A stretch of DNA of 64,000 nt, taken from NCBI RefSeq assembly GCF_001499855.1, contig NZ_LQIK01000001.1, positions 310,001 to 374,000 on the forward strand, given 5' to 3'. The first letter of the stretch is position 1, and the number at the start of each line of letters is the position of its first letter. The DNA is from Mycobacterium sp. GA-0227b (GTDB taxonomy: Bacteria > Actinomycetota > Actinomycetes > Mycobacteriales > Mycobacteriaceae). Made by a program: the position numbers and the translations under genes. A model generated the notes under the pieces. That model worked only from the letters and a program-made list of their open reading frames with translations. It was not told the DNA's origin and ran no database searches. This document shows positions 52,744 through 61,713 of this stretch, in pieces.

Positions 52744-54771
52744 CTATCGCACCTCGCGGGCCAGCTTCGGCGCGAAATTGGCGTCGAGATACCGGCTTGC
52801 GAGATAACCCCCCGGGCCAGTCAATGCGGCGATAGTGTCCGCATCGTCCACGATGACCATCGTTCCTTGATAGCCGATAAAAGGCCTTGGCAGGCCGTCG
52901 AACCCGCCGCCGCCGGCGTTGCTGTCGGTGCGGACGACGACGAGAACGTCGGTTTCAATGCGGTAGACAGCGCTCGCGTCGGGCATGGGACGGATGTCAC
53001 CTGTGTCGGTAGCAGCACGGGCGAGATCTTGGCTGTAGCGCAGTCCAAGCGCTTCGAGGTAGTTGGCGGCTGTGGACGGTGTGAGTATCTCCGACACACC
53101 CGTATCTGCATTGATCAGAGCCTCAACGGATTTCCCGACCCACGAAGCATTCTGGTTCTTCAGATCGTCCTGCTGCGAACGCACTTCGCTGATGAGGTCC
53201 TTGGCCTTTGCTTCGTAGCCGAGGATCTCGCCGATCCAGGTCAGCCGGTTCTGCCATGTCCATTGTTCCGCGGCTTGGTCACTGGGCCTTGTCAGCGTCG
53301 GTGCAATGGCGGCGAGTTTGTCATAGGTGGCTTGGTCGATCGGGCCGGTGGCGATGATGACGTCGGGGCGGGCGTCGGCGACCGCGGCGGTGTTGGTGAA
53401 TCCGCTCAGTACGGTCGGATCGCCGGTGACGGCAGACTGTTCCCAGCTGGGCAGCGCACTGCTGGATGAGCCGATCACGACAGGTTGGACACCCAGGGAC
53501 AGCACGGCATCGCCGTCACCGGGACCGATCGCTGCCACCCGTTGGGGCCGGGCGGTGAGCTCGGTGGCGCCGTATTCGTGGGTGAACGTCTGCGCCTGGT
53601 AGGCCGGTTCGTCCGGCCCTCGATTCCACAGCATCACTGCGCCGGCAACGACCGCGACAACGACGACAGCGATACCGGCAGCGATGAGTGTGCGCCTACG
53701 GCGGCGGTTGAGTCCGCCGACTCCGGCCGGGCCTGGCTGTGCAGCCTGCGTCGGGGACTGGTGCTGAGCGGCGCCCCACCCACTCGGATAAGTGATGGCG
53801 TCCGCGGCGTGCAGGGGTCCGGGGGGCCCCAGGTACGCCGGCGGCGGACCGCTGGGCTGGCCCCCGGTAGGTACCGATGGCGTCCACTCGGTGGGCAGGC
53901 GCGGCGCAGTGGGTGTGGTCCTCAATTGCACCGTGGTGTCATCGAGAGCCGCGGCCGCTGCTGCGGCAAGGTCACTGGCGGTTTGGAAGCGATGGTTCGG
54001 GTCCTTGGCCATCGCTTTGGCGATGACGGCGTCGATTGCCGTGGGCGCGTGGGGTATCCGCTCGGTGACCTTTGGCGGTGGCGACGACAAATGACCGGCT
54101 ATCGTCGCCCCCACATCGGCGCCGGGGCGTGCGAACGGGGTCTGACCGGTGAGCATCGTGTACAGGCTGCACCCCAGAGCGTAGATATCAGCGCGGTGGT
54201 CGGCGGGTTCGCCGGTGAGTGTTTCGGGTGCGGCGTAGGCGATAGAGGCCATCACCATTCCGGTCTGCGTCAGCCCGGCTGCATCGTCGCTTCGCTTGGC
54301 GATTCCGAAGTCCGCCAGGAAAATCCGCTGATCGTTGGCCGCCAGCAGGAAGTTAGCGGGCTTGACGTCGCGGTGAAGTAGACCGCGCTGATGGGCGTAG
54401 TCGAGGGCATCGGCGACCGCTGCGGTGATGCGCAGCGCGCGCACCGGGGTCATGCGTCCTGCCTTCAGCTCGCGGTACGCGTCGCTACCAGCGACATACT
54501 GCATGGCGATCCAGAGGTGTCCATCGGGGGTTTCACCCCGGTTGTAGACCGACACGATATGGGGGTGATCCAGCGTTGCGGCCAAGTCGGCCTCGCGAAG
54601 GAACCGGTCACGGAAATGCTTGTCGAGAGACAAGTCTGATGACAACACCTTGAGGGCGTCCGAGCGTGGCAACGTCGGATGGGCGGCGCGGTAGACGGTG
54701 CCCATGCCACCCCTGCCAAGCACCGCTTCTATGCGGTAGCCGGCCACCACCGATCCCACGTCGAGCGCCAT
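52744..54771 (-). CDS. Ser/Thr protein kinase with periplasmic-binding-protein-like outer domain
   Basis: 675 residues. Kinase domain 1-270 with GRGGMGTVYRA, the ALKVL Lys, HRDVKPANF and DFGIAKR, so it looks active. A Pro-rich linker, one membrane helix (TLIAAGIAVVVVAVVAGAVM, about 360-382) and an outer domain of about 280 residues follow. The outer domain resembles Fe-siderophore/vitamin B12 binding proteins (helical-backbone metal receptor, FecB-like): RVAAIGPGDGDAVLSLGV, ARPDVIIATGPIDQATYDKLA and ILGYEAKAKDLISEV. Domain order is unlike PknA-PknL of M. tuberculosis that I know. Convergent with the sensor lipoprotein. Confidence 0.85.
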   Translation of the reverse strand: MALDVGSVVAGYRIEAVLGRGGMGTVYRAAHPTLPRSDALKVLSSDLSLDKHFRDRFLREADLAATLDHPHIVSVYNRGETPDGHLWIAMQYVAGSDAYRELKAGRMTPVRALRITAAVADALDYAHQRGLLHRDVKPANFLLAANDQRIFLADFGIAKRSDDAAGLTQTGMVMASIAYAAPETLTGEPADHRADIYALGCSLYTMLTGQTPFARPGADVGATIAGHLSSPPPKVTERIPHAPTAIDAVIAKAMAKDPNHRFQTASDLAAAAAAALDDTTVQLRTTPTAPRLPTEWTPSVPTGGQPSGPPPAYLGPPGPLHAADAITYPSGWGAAQHQSPTQAAQPGPAGVGGLNRRRRRTLIAAGIAVVVVAVVAGAVMLWNRGPDEPAYQAQTFTHEYGATELTARPQRVAAIGPGDGDAVLSLGVQPVVIGSSSSALPSWEQSAVTGDPTVLSGFTNTAAVADARPDVIIATGPIDQATYDKLAAIAPTLTRPSDQAAEQWTWQNRLTWIGEILGYEAKAKDLISEVRSQQDDLKNQNASWVGKSVEALINADTGVSEILTPSTAANYLEALGLRYSQDLARAATDTGDIRPMPDASAVYRIETDVLVVVRTDSNAGGGGFDGLPRPFIGYQGTMVIVDDADTIAALTGPGGYLASRYLDANFAPKLAREVR

Positions 54772-54849
54772 CTGTGTTTGAACCTCGCTATGTTCCGTTC
54801 AGCGTGACTGCGGTCGGGCAGACGAATCCCGGCCAGGAGGCGGGCCGGT

Positions 54850-56067
54850 TCATGGCGCCATCAGCATGGTGTATTGCGCGGCGGTCAGCTGGTGGACATC
54901 GGTCAGCTGTGCCGAGGTCGATTCGATGAAGTACCGGTCGGCGACGGCGAGGCACGTGAGGTAGGAACCTGACGGCTCATCGCGTTGGATACAGCGCGAA
55001 CCGGGCATGTTCGGCACCGCCGCGGCCGGACGGCCCTCAGCGCCTGTCAACTCGGCCGCGAACTGCTCGAGCAACTTCGCTGCGGCCCCTTCATCCCGAA
55101 CCCGATACACCGAGGCTTTCCCCCTGGACCACACATCCATGCCCGTCTCGGCGAACAGCTTCGTCGAATCCAGCGGCAGCGACTGGAAGTGCAGAGCGGC
55201 GTGCGGCCCGTATACCTGGTTCAGACCGACAGGCGAATTGTCGGCGGTCTCGGGGACAGTGCGGGCCAGGAGCCCGCTCTCGTCGACAGCAAGATTGGCA
55301 AGCTCCGGTACTGCGGTGGGCACGAACGAGTCGATCGCCGGGATCTGTTGATCCAGCGTCCTGGCGACCATGTCGGCGGTCGGGCCGACCCCGTCAAAGG
55401 TGTCCGCGGACTGGACGAGCACGAACGGTCCGCGCGCCGTGTAGGCATTGACGCTGGTTTCCGGGGTGCTCGAGCCTGGCGGAGTTGTTGCGTACGTGGA
55501 GGCGCGGGTCTGGGGATGATTGCGGACAGCTACCGGCTGCGCTTGAGGCAGGTACTCCGCGAGGCCGGGCTGCAGTGCGAGGTCGCCGAATTCAGCCGCC
55601 GCTGCGGCCGCTGACTCGGGATTCGGGAAGCGCAGTACTGCGTTGACCAGACTCACACGATCGGGCTCGGTGCGCCGGGCTGAGGAGAATCCGGTGACGA
55701 AGTTGTGCTTGCCTGCGGCTGCGGCGAACTGCTTGAGCAGAAGCATCTGAAGCGCCGCGGCGTCCTTGAAGATGACGGTCGGCATGACCCAGTGCGTGAG
55801 TGAGGGGTCGACCTCCCACGGCCCGACGACGTGCTCGGCCATCCGCGCAGCCTCGATCAGCCCACCCTGGTATTGGGTACCAGCGGTGCCGGTGGCAGGC
55901 GCGGGCTTGGTGGGGTAATTGCCGGTGTCGAGAAGCGCCACGTCAACTCCCGTCGGCGGGGGCTCGCCGTGTGGCCGCTGCGCCGTTCCATCCACCACCG
56001 AGGTGCACGCCGTGGCGGTCAGGATCGCGACTGCGCCTGCCAACATGCCGCGCGGGAAGAACCTCAT
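54850..56067 (-). CDS. DUF7373-type lipoprotein, paralogue of 27429-28616
   Basis: 405 residues. Signal peptide and lipidation site ILTATACTSVVDG mirror the paralogue at 27.4 kb (LLATACTSTVEG), as do VVGPWEVDPSLT, HNFVTGFSSARR, the middle YGPHAALHFQSLP (YERRGALHFQSDP in the paralogue) and the end LTAAQYTMLMAP. Start ATG 56067 is chosen because the signal peptide begins there; MYGHM at 56079 is possible. Lies between the kinase and a sensor lipoprotein, all on the minus strand. Confidence 0.8.
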   Translation of the reverse strand: MRFFPRGMLAGAVAILTATACTSVVDGTAQRPHGEPPPTGVDVALLDTGNYPTKPAPATGTAGTQYQGGLIEAARMAEHVVGPWEVDPSLTHWVMPTVIFKDAAALQMLLLKQFAAAAGKHNFVTGFSSARRTEPDRVSLVNAVLRFPNPESAAAAAAEFGDLALQPGLAEYLPQAQPVAVRNHPQTRASTYATTPPGSSTPETSVNAYTARGPFVLVQSADTFDGVGPTADMVARTLDQQIPAIDSFVPTAVPELANLAVDESGLLARTVPETADNSPVGLNQVYGPHAALHFQSLPLDSTKLFAETGMDVWSRGKASVYRVRDEGAAAKLLEQFAAELTGAEGRPAAAVPNMPGSRCIQRDEPSGSYLTCLAVADRYFIESTSAQLTDVHQLTAAQYTMLMAP

Positions 56068-56180
56068 ATGCCCGTACATTAGCGGTACGCGGGCCGGACG
56101 ATGCGCCCGATCGGGTCGCCGAAACCCCAAGCCGCGGTACTCCCTTGTGAGGAGCCGCACCGAGAGACTGGTAACGGCGG

Positions 56181-56924
56181 CTATCCGGGCAGTTTGGCCA
56201 GAATGCGATCGGTGAGCGTGTTGGCGGGGGCCTTGCTGTCCCCATCGGTGCAGACCACGACGTCGACCAGCACGTTGGCCCGGTGCGCGACCACGTGGTG
56301 GCAGTTGCGGGGCAGCCCGTCGCGCTGGAAGGTCGTGCCTATCCGGTCAGGCCCCTTGGTGATCGGATAGGGCACCCACCGCTGATTGTTGGTGGGATCG
56401 AGCTCGATGAAAAAGATGTCGCCGTCAGGGCAGTTGCCCCACTCGTGCTCGATCGTCCACATCGCCCCGCCCTGACCGGCGATACCGGTGATATCGGCAG
56501 GATCCTCAAAGACGGCGACCATCTGGGTGACAGCCTGTCCGTGGGCACCGCGATTGGCATTGCCCACCAAGGCCGGCTTCTTCGCCCACACTCCGGTTTC
56601 GCCGGCCAACGCACGGGATCTGCACGCCCACGGCTCGATCGTCACGTTCGACCGCTGCGGTCGGTTGTAGGCCTGCGTTTCGACGAGATCGGTGTCACCG
56701 ATGATGTCGCCGAGTTCGCTGCGTTTGAGCAGCAAGTCGGCGCCCGCGGTCGTCGGCACCAGTGTCGGCGCCGGCCCTCCGGCGGTCGAGGTGACTGGAG
56801 GCGGCGCTGATGAAGTTGTCGTCCCGGAACCTTCGTCCGGGCCGGCATCACCCTCGACGGTCGACGAGCACCCGGCCAGCGCCACCAAAGCACACACCGT
56901 CACGCCCACTTGGATTGACCGCAT
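56181..56924 (-). CDS. PknH-type sensor-domain lipoprotein
   Basis: 247 residues. Classical lipobox LAGC (VALAGCSSTVEG). Linker is Thr/Ser/Pro-rich. The sensor domain starts DLLLKRSELGDIIGDTDLVE, nearly the same as the protein at 51989, and keeps four Cys (WACRS, GNCPDG, RNCHH, VVCTDG). ATG 56924 has GAAGGAGAT upstream. No kinase attached; 94 bp downstream of another sensor gene. Confidence 0.85.
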   Translation of the reverse strand: MRSIQVGVTVCALVALAGCSSTVEGDAGPDEGSGTTTSSAPPPVTSTAGGPAPTLVPTTAGADLLLKRSELGDIIGDTDLVETQAYNRPQRSNVTIEPWACRSRALAGETGVWAKKPALVGNANRGAHGQAVTQMVAVFEDPADITGIAGQGGAMWTIEHEWGNCPDGDIFFIELDPTNNQRWVPYPITKGPDRIGTTFQRDGLPRNCHHVVAHRANVLVDVVVCTDGDSKAPANTLTDRILAKLPG

Positions 56925-57018
56925 TGCGGTGATCTCCTTCCAATGACTCGGGCCTCTATCCGGGTGCCGACCTCCGCTCACCGGATCGGAACGCCGGGAT
57001 CCGGACAACGCTGCCCGG

Positions 57019-58173
57019 CTACGGTGCCGGCGCGATCTTGTCGGCGATGGCGGTCGCAATCGACAACCCCGCGCTGCCCACGGTCGGCGAGCAAGCGCGC
57101 ACATCGACAATCACGTTGCCGCGCACTGTCATATCGCGTTCACACTGCTGACCGGCGGTTGGCGAGTTCGTGGGGAAGAGCATTACGGTCATCACTCCCG
57201 CGGTGGTCGCGGGCACGCCGACGTCGAGTTCGGTGGAATTGCCGCCGAACTCCCACCTGACGTGGCTGGATTTGCAGGCATTCCAATCGGCGACCTGCTT
57301 GTCGTAGAACGCCTTCGCCCGCCCGGCGTCGGGGAATGAGATGACGGCCTGGGCCACCTTGTGCGACGGCTCCCGGTGGACGCCTTGAATGGCCAGCCCG
57401 GTATAGCCCGAGCCGTCGTAGGTCGCCTGGTACGCCGGAGCCCACACACCGGTGCAGTGGGGCGGAGTGACGGTTCCGGCCAGCGGCGCATGCTCCGTCG
57501 GCAACGCAGTCATCCCGGTCGTGTTCAGGCGCTGGTTTATCTGCTCGGCCGGCAGCAGCAGGCCGGGCAGGGCATCGGGCGCGACCATCGGTGCCGGGGG
57601 CGGGGGTGGCGGCTGTGACGGCGGCGCGGCCGTCGGGGAGGCGGGCAGGCTCGTCGTGGGACGGGCGGGCACCTGCGCCGGGCTGGTCGGCGGCCCGGCT
57701 TCGGAGGAGCCGTCGTCGCCGCTGCTGATCACGATCAGCGCAATGACCAGGACGACAGCGAGGGCCGCGGCGGCGCCGATCACCCACTTGCGGTGTTCGG
57801 CGAGCCGGCTCGCCAGGCTGGGCTGTGGGCGCGGGACGACGTTTGACGGCTGCTGATACCCAGGGGGCCAGGAACCGGGCTGTTGGTACGGCGGCGGATT
57901 ACCGCCCGGCCCGGGCTGAGATGGCTGCTGAGGCCCTGCGGGCTGACCTGGCCACCCCTGGGACGGTGGTGGTGATGCCGGCGGAGGCTGCTGTGAGCGA
58001 AGAAATTGTCCGGCGTCGAGAGTGTTTTCCTCGTGGAGGCTGCGCGGGGTGGCGGGCGCCGGAACGGTGGTCTCCGGGTCTTGGGGCTGCGCGCCCGTCG
58101 GTGGCTGTTGACCGGCTGGCCAGTCCGCCGTCTCCTCGCCGCGAGGACCTTCTGCCGGGTCGTTCGGGTTCAC
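57019..58173 (-). CDS. Membrane-anchored PknH-type sensor-domain protein
   Basis: 384 residues. A Pro/Gln-rich cytosolic N-terminus (about 1-125, QPSQPGPGGNPPPYQQPGSW type), one membrane helix (WVIGAAAALAVVLVIALIVI, about 130-150), a Pro-rich spacer, and a PknH_C-like domain with PGLLLPAEQINQRLNTTGM and four Cys (PHCTG, NACKS, QQCERD, RACSP). Its architecture is that of PknH with the kinase replaced by a disordered tail. GTG 58173 with GAGGGGA ahead. Diverges from the FHA gene. Confidence 0.82.
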   Translation of the reverse strand: MNPNDPAEGPRGEETADWPAGQQPPTGAQPQDPETTVPAPATPRSLHEENTLDAGQFLRSQQPPPASPPPSQGWPGQPAGPQQPSQPGPGGNPPPYQQPGSWPPGYQQPSNVVPRPQPSLASRLAEHRKWVIGAAAALAVVLVIALIVISSGDDGSSEAGPPTSPAQVPARPTTSLPASPTAAPPSQPPPPPPAPMVAPDALPGLLLPAEQINQRLNTTGMTALPTEHAPLAGTVTPPHCTGVWAPAYQATYDGSGYTGLAIQGVHREPSHKVAQAVISFPDAGRAKAFYDKQVADWNACKSSHVRWEFGGNSTELDVGVPATTAGVMTVMLFPTNSPTAGQQCERDMTVRGNVIVDVRACSPTVGSAGLSIATAIADKIAPAP

Positions 58174-58372
58174 GCTCAGTCCCCTCACCACTGTTGTCTC
58201 ATGCGTCGAGTACGCCGGCCGTGCGGCCACGCAAATCATCGCACGAACGAGCGCACCCTCAGTGCAGGAATTTTGGCACGGCGACGGTTGGGGCGAAACG
58301 GTAGCGGGCCAGCGGAATTGCTAGCATGAGCGCTCGCCGTTGGTCAGCGTCGCGGGCGCACCGGGAGGTCTC

Positions 58373-59290
58373 ATGCACGAGGGACGGTCCGCCGGAGCCG
58401 AAGCGCGACAAGGCGAGGTGGCGACGCTGACGGTGCACGTCGCCGGCGTCGACTACACCGCACATCCCGACGGGGGCGCTGTCACGATCGGCCGCGAGTT
58501 GCCTGCGCAGATCCGCATCGACGAGCCACGCATCTCACGCATGCATGTCCGCCTCGAACCGGCCGGTGACCACTGGGTCTTGACCGATACCGGAAGCCGG
58601 AACGGCACCTACTTCGACAGGCGGCGCGTCGATTCCCTTGCGATCGACCGCGAACTCGACGTCTATTTGGGCAACCCTGACGGCGTTTGTCTGCGGCTGC
58701 GTCCCTCGGTCGGTGCAGACACCGACGCCGTGGCGGCGCCCGCGTCAACGGACACGTTCTCCCCGGATGTGACGGCGACGGACACCGACGACGCCGAGCC
58801 CGAGCCCGAGGAAGAGTCCACCGAGGCGATCACGCCGACCGTGCAGGTGGCGGTCGCCATCGACGCGGCCGACATCGCGCTGCGCGGTCTCTACGCGCGC
58901 GTGGCCATGCTGCCCATGAGCGACGACCCGCAGTTCGCCCCCGAAGCCGCCGCGTTGCTGTCCGAGCTGCGCCGCCTCAAGACGTCGCTCACCAACGCCG
59001 CGCGCAGCGCTACCGGGCGGCCCGAACTGGCGATCGCCCTCGGCGAGGTCCGGCAGGCATACACCGATCTGATGCGCCGCGCCGCACGCGCCCCCGCAGC
59101 GACCCTGGGTCAGCGTCTCTACGAAGCGCGCCACCGCTGCCAATTGACGGTGCAGGAAACCGCCAACGCCGCCGGCGTCACCGTCGATGACGTCATCAAC
59201 ACTGAATCCGACCTCGCGGTGCCGGGCCCCGCCGCGGCCACCCTGCAGCGGTTCGTCGACATCCTCGAGCACGGCTGGGAACGGCGATGA
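58373..59290 (+). CDS. FHA-domain protein with C-terminal ESX-1-regulator-like domain
   Basis: 305 residues. The N-terminal FHA domain has TIGRELPAQIRIDEPRISRM and DTGSRNGTYFD. An acidic linker follows (EPEPEEESTEAI). The C-terminal 150 residues match the C-terminal part of the HTH protein at 35054-35785: LMRRAARAPAATLGQRLYEA and VQETANAAGVTVDDVINTE. A likely reader of Ser/Thr phosphorylation that shares a regulator module with the other ESX-1-flanking gene. ATG 58373 with GGGAGG six bases ahead. Confidence 0.8.
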   Translation: MHEGRSAGAEARQGEVATLTVHVAGVDYTAHPDGGAVTIGRELPAQIRIDEPRISRMHVRLEPAGDHWVLTDTGSRNGTYFDRRRVDSLAIDRELDVYLGNPDGVCLRLRPSVGADTDAVAAPASTDTFSPDVTATDTDDAEPEPEEESTEAITPTVQVAVAIDAADIALRGLYARVAMLPMSDDPQFAPEAAALLSELRRLKTSLTNAARSATGRPELAIALGEVRQAYTDLMRRAARAPAATLGQRLYEARHRCQLTVQETANAAGVTVDDVINTESDLAVPGPAAATLQRFVDILEHGWERR

Positions 59291-59376
59291 AGCTCCGGCG
59301 GGCCAAATTGGTGTCGGGGTAGGGGTCGTGGCGCCGTTAGCATCAGAGCGCAACGCCAGAGCGGAAAGTAGGGGCC

Positions 59377-60861
59377 ATGAGGCTTATCGGGCAGGTGTCG
59401 CGCCGTAGCGGTGGGTGGCTGTCGCCGGCCTTGGTGTCGGCTGCGGTCAGCGCCGTCGTGCTCACCGGCTGCTCCACCGTCGAAGGCCAGGCGGTGTCCA
59501 GTCTGTACAACCCCAACAGCGTGGGCGGTCTGCCGGTTGTCGACGGCCCGAGCGGCCTTCGCCCCGATGCTGCCGAACCCACCGGAGAAGTCCGCTTCAC
59601 CGACGACGGGCCCGTCGACCGGATGGCGCTGTCGGCGGTCAACGATCTCGTGCAGTACTGGGAGGAGCACTACAGCGAGGCGCTGGACGGAAGGTTCGAG
59701 CCGGTTGAGAACCTTGCGTCCTACGATTCCGAAGACCCGCTCGGCCCGCCGTTGTGCGGCCAGATTCTCTACCAGGAACCCAATGCCTTCTTTTGTCCCA
59801 GAAGCGACCTGATCGCCTGGGACAGAGGCGTTCTGGTACCCACCGGTCAGAAGTTCTTCGGTGACATGTCGGTCGCGGCGCTGATCGCACATGAGTACGG
59901 CCACGCGGTGCAGAACATGGCCGATCTGGTCGACCGGACCACCCCGACGATCGTGCGCGAGCAGCAAGCCGACTGCTTCGCGGGCAGCTACACCCGCTGG
60001 GTCGCCGAGGGGTCGTCACCGCGCTTCGAGATGAGCACCGGCGATGGGCTGAACAAGGTGCTCGCCGGGGTCATCACCATCCGGGACCCGATCCTCACAC
60101 CCGAGGACGCCGAGATGGTCGAGGGTGGCCACGGCACCGCGCTGGATCGCGTCAGCGCGTTCCAATCAGGATTCACGGACGGGCTTTCAGCTTGCGCGGC
60201 AATCGATCTCGACTCGGTCGAGCAGAGTCGAGCGGATCTGCCGATCATGCTCGACGTCGATGACAGCGGCGCCTTGCAGACCGGCGAGACGGCGCTCGAT
60301 GAGGCACTGGTCAAGACCGTGATCGAGGCCCTCAATTTGGAGTTCAAGCCTGCGCAGCCGCCGACGCTGTCGATGCAGCCCGGACAGTCATGCGGCGATG
60401 CCAAGGTGACCGAGCCGACGTCGTACTGCCCTGAGAACAACACGATTTCGGTCGATCTGCCGGGGCTGCAGGCTCTGGGTACCCAGGCGGGAACCGAGGA
60501 GGGTGTGCTCGTACAGGGGGACAACACCGCGATCTCGGTGCTCACGTCGCGTTACATGCTTGCGCTGCAACATCAACGGCAAGCAGAGCTCGATTCGGCT
60601 GCGGCGGCACTGCGCACCGCCTGCCTGACCGGGGTCGGTCAACGCGGCATGGTTTCGGAGGTGAAGTTGCCGTCGGGCAACTCCATCGTGTTGACCGCCG
60701 GTGACCTCGATGAGGCCGTTGCCGGCCTGCTCAACAACGGCCTGGCGGCCAGTGACGTCAACGGCAACACCGTCGCGGCCGGCTTCACCCGCATCATGGC
60801 GTTTCGTTCAGGTTTGGTGAATCCGGACACCGACGCGTGCTTCACTCGCTTCCCTGAGTAG
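59377..60861 (+). CDS. Neutral zinc metallopeptidase lipoprotein
   Basis: 494 residues. Lipoprotein signal peptide ending VVLTGCSTVEGQ. The catalytic motif HEYGH (ALIAHEYGHAVQNMA, about residue 172) and the downstream third-ligand region EQQADCFAGSYTRW (about 192-205) are those of the putative neutral zinc metallopeptidase (YpfJ-like) family. The remaining C-terminal 200 residues are a mycobacterial extension. Acts outside the membrane. Substrate unknown. Confidence 0.88.
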   Translation: MRLIGQVSRRSGGWLSPALVSAAVSAVVLTGCSTVEGQAVSSLYNPNSVGGLPVVDGPSGLRPDAAEPTGEVRFTDDGPVDRMALSAVNDLVQYWEEHYSEALDGRFEPVENLASYDSEDPLGPPLCGQILYQEPNAFFCPRSDLIAWDRGVLVPTGQKFFGDMSVAALIAHEYGHAVQNMADLVDRTTPTIVREQQADCFAGSYTRWVAEGSSPRFEMSTGDGLNKVLAGVITIRDPILTPEDAEMVEGGHGTALDRVSAFQSGFTDGLSACAAIDLDSVEQSRADLPIMLDVDDSGALQTGETALDEALVKTVIEALNLEFKPAQPPTLSMQPGQSCGDAKVTEPTSYCPENNTISVDLPGLQALGTQAGTEEGVLVQGDNTAISVLTSRYMLALQHQRQAELDSAAAALRTACLTGVGQRGMVSEVKLPSGNSIVLTAGDLDEAVAGLLNNGLAASDVNGNTVAAGFTRIMAFRSGLVNPDTDACFTRFPE

Positions 60862-60876
60862 ACCGCGTCTGCGGCG

Positions 60877-61689
60877 CTAACTCCACTGCGTCGCCGGGCG
60901 TTCGCGGCGAACGCCATCGACAGTGACGTCGACTCGTTCGTCGAAGAAGCAGATCCGGTCACGCACCCGCGCACCGTCCGGCAGCGGATCGGGGTAGCTC
61001 CACGCCACATCGCGAGGCCCGTCGGGCACCGAAAAGTAGGACGCCCGACCCTTATAAGCGCAGTAGCTGACCGTGTCGCTGTCGGTGAGGTCGGCGAGTA
61101 CGTCATCGCGCGGCAGGTAGAACCGCACCGGGAGGTGGGTTTCGAACAGCAGCAGCGGGCGGTTCGACTCGGCAAGCAGGTGTCCATCGGACTCGATGCG
61201 GACGTGCCGTCCGCTGGCCAGCACGTCGATGCGGTGGAACGGATCATGCGGATGGCCGACGATCGGCTCATCCTCTTCCAGCCATTCGAAGGCGCCGAAC
61301 TCCAGAACCACATAGTCGGCCAGGTCGGCGTCGCCAGGCTGGAACGCCGCCGCCGGCGCCGTCTCCTCGCCGGCGATCACATCGAACTCGGCGCCGGGAC
61401 ACGTGTGAGCGCCGAACGGAACTGTCGGATCCAGCATCGCGCGGTCGGACCCGGGGCGATCGAGATCGTCGTCGCCGGACTCGGCGCCCGCTGGCGCCAG
61501 TCTCTCGACCAGGTCGGACACCGGAACCGCGTAGGTCGGCACGATTCGGCGCGGCTCCCACACGAGAAGGGCGGAACCGGTGTCGACGAGCGGTTCACCG
61601 GCCAGGCTGACGCGGATCCGCTTGGGTGTCGGTTCGTATCGCAGAGTGTCGAGGCTCCCGCGCAGGAGTTCGGCCATACTGACGCTCAT
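60877..61689 (-). CDS. DUF427 protein with two DUF427 units
   Basis: 270 residues. Two related beta-domains: residues about 5-85 (RIRVSLAGEPLVDTGSALLV, then EPRRIVPTYAVPVSD) and about 120-265 (GRHVRIESDGHLLAESNRPL, PVRFYLPRDDVLADL, SYCAYKGRASYF). The second retains the family's CxYKG motif. Function of DUF427 is not established. Starts 24 bp from the acyl-CoA dehydrogenase stop, so may be cotranscribed with it. Confidence 0.88.
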   Translation of the reverse strand: MSVSMAELLRGSLDTLRYEPTPKRIRVSLAGEPLVDTGSALLVWEPRRIVPTYAVPVSDLVERLAPAGAESGDDDLDRPGSDRAMLDPTVPFGAHTCPGAEFDVIAGEETAPAAAFQPGDADLADYVVLEFGAFEWLEEDEPIVGHPHDPFHRIDVLASGRHVRIESDGHLLAESNRPLLLFETHLPVRFYLPRDDVLADLTDSDTVSYCAYKGRASYFSVPDGPRDVAWSYPDPLPDGARVRDRICFFDERVDVTVDGVRRERPATQWS

Positions 61690-61713
61690 TTCGGGATACC
61701 CCCTGTCCGCGAA

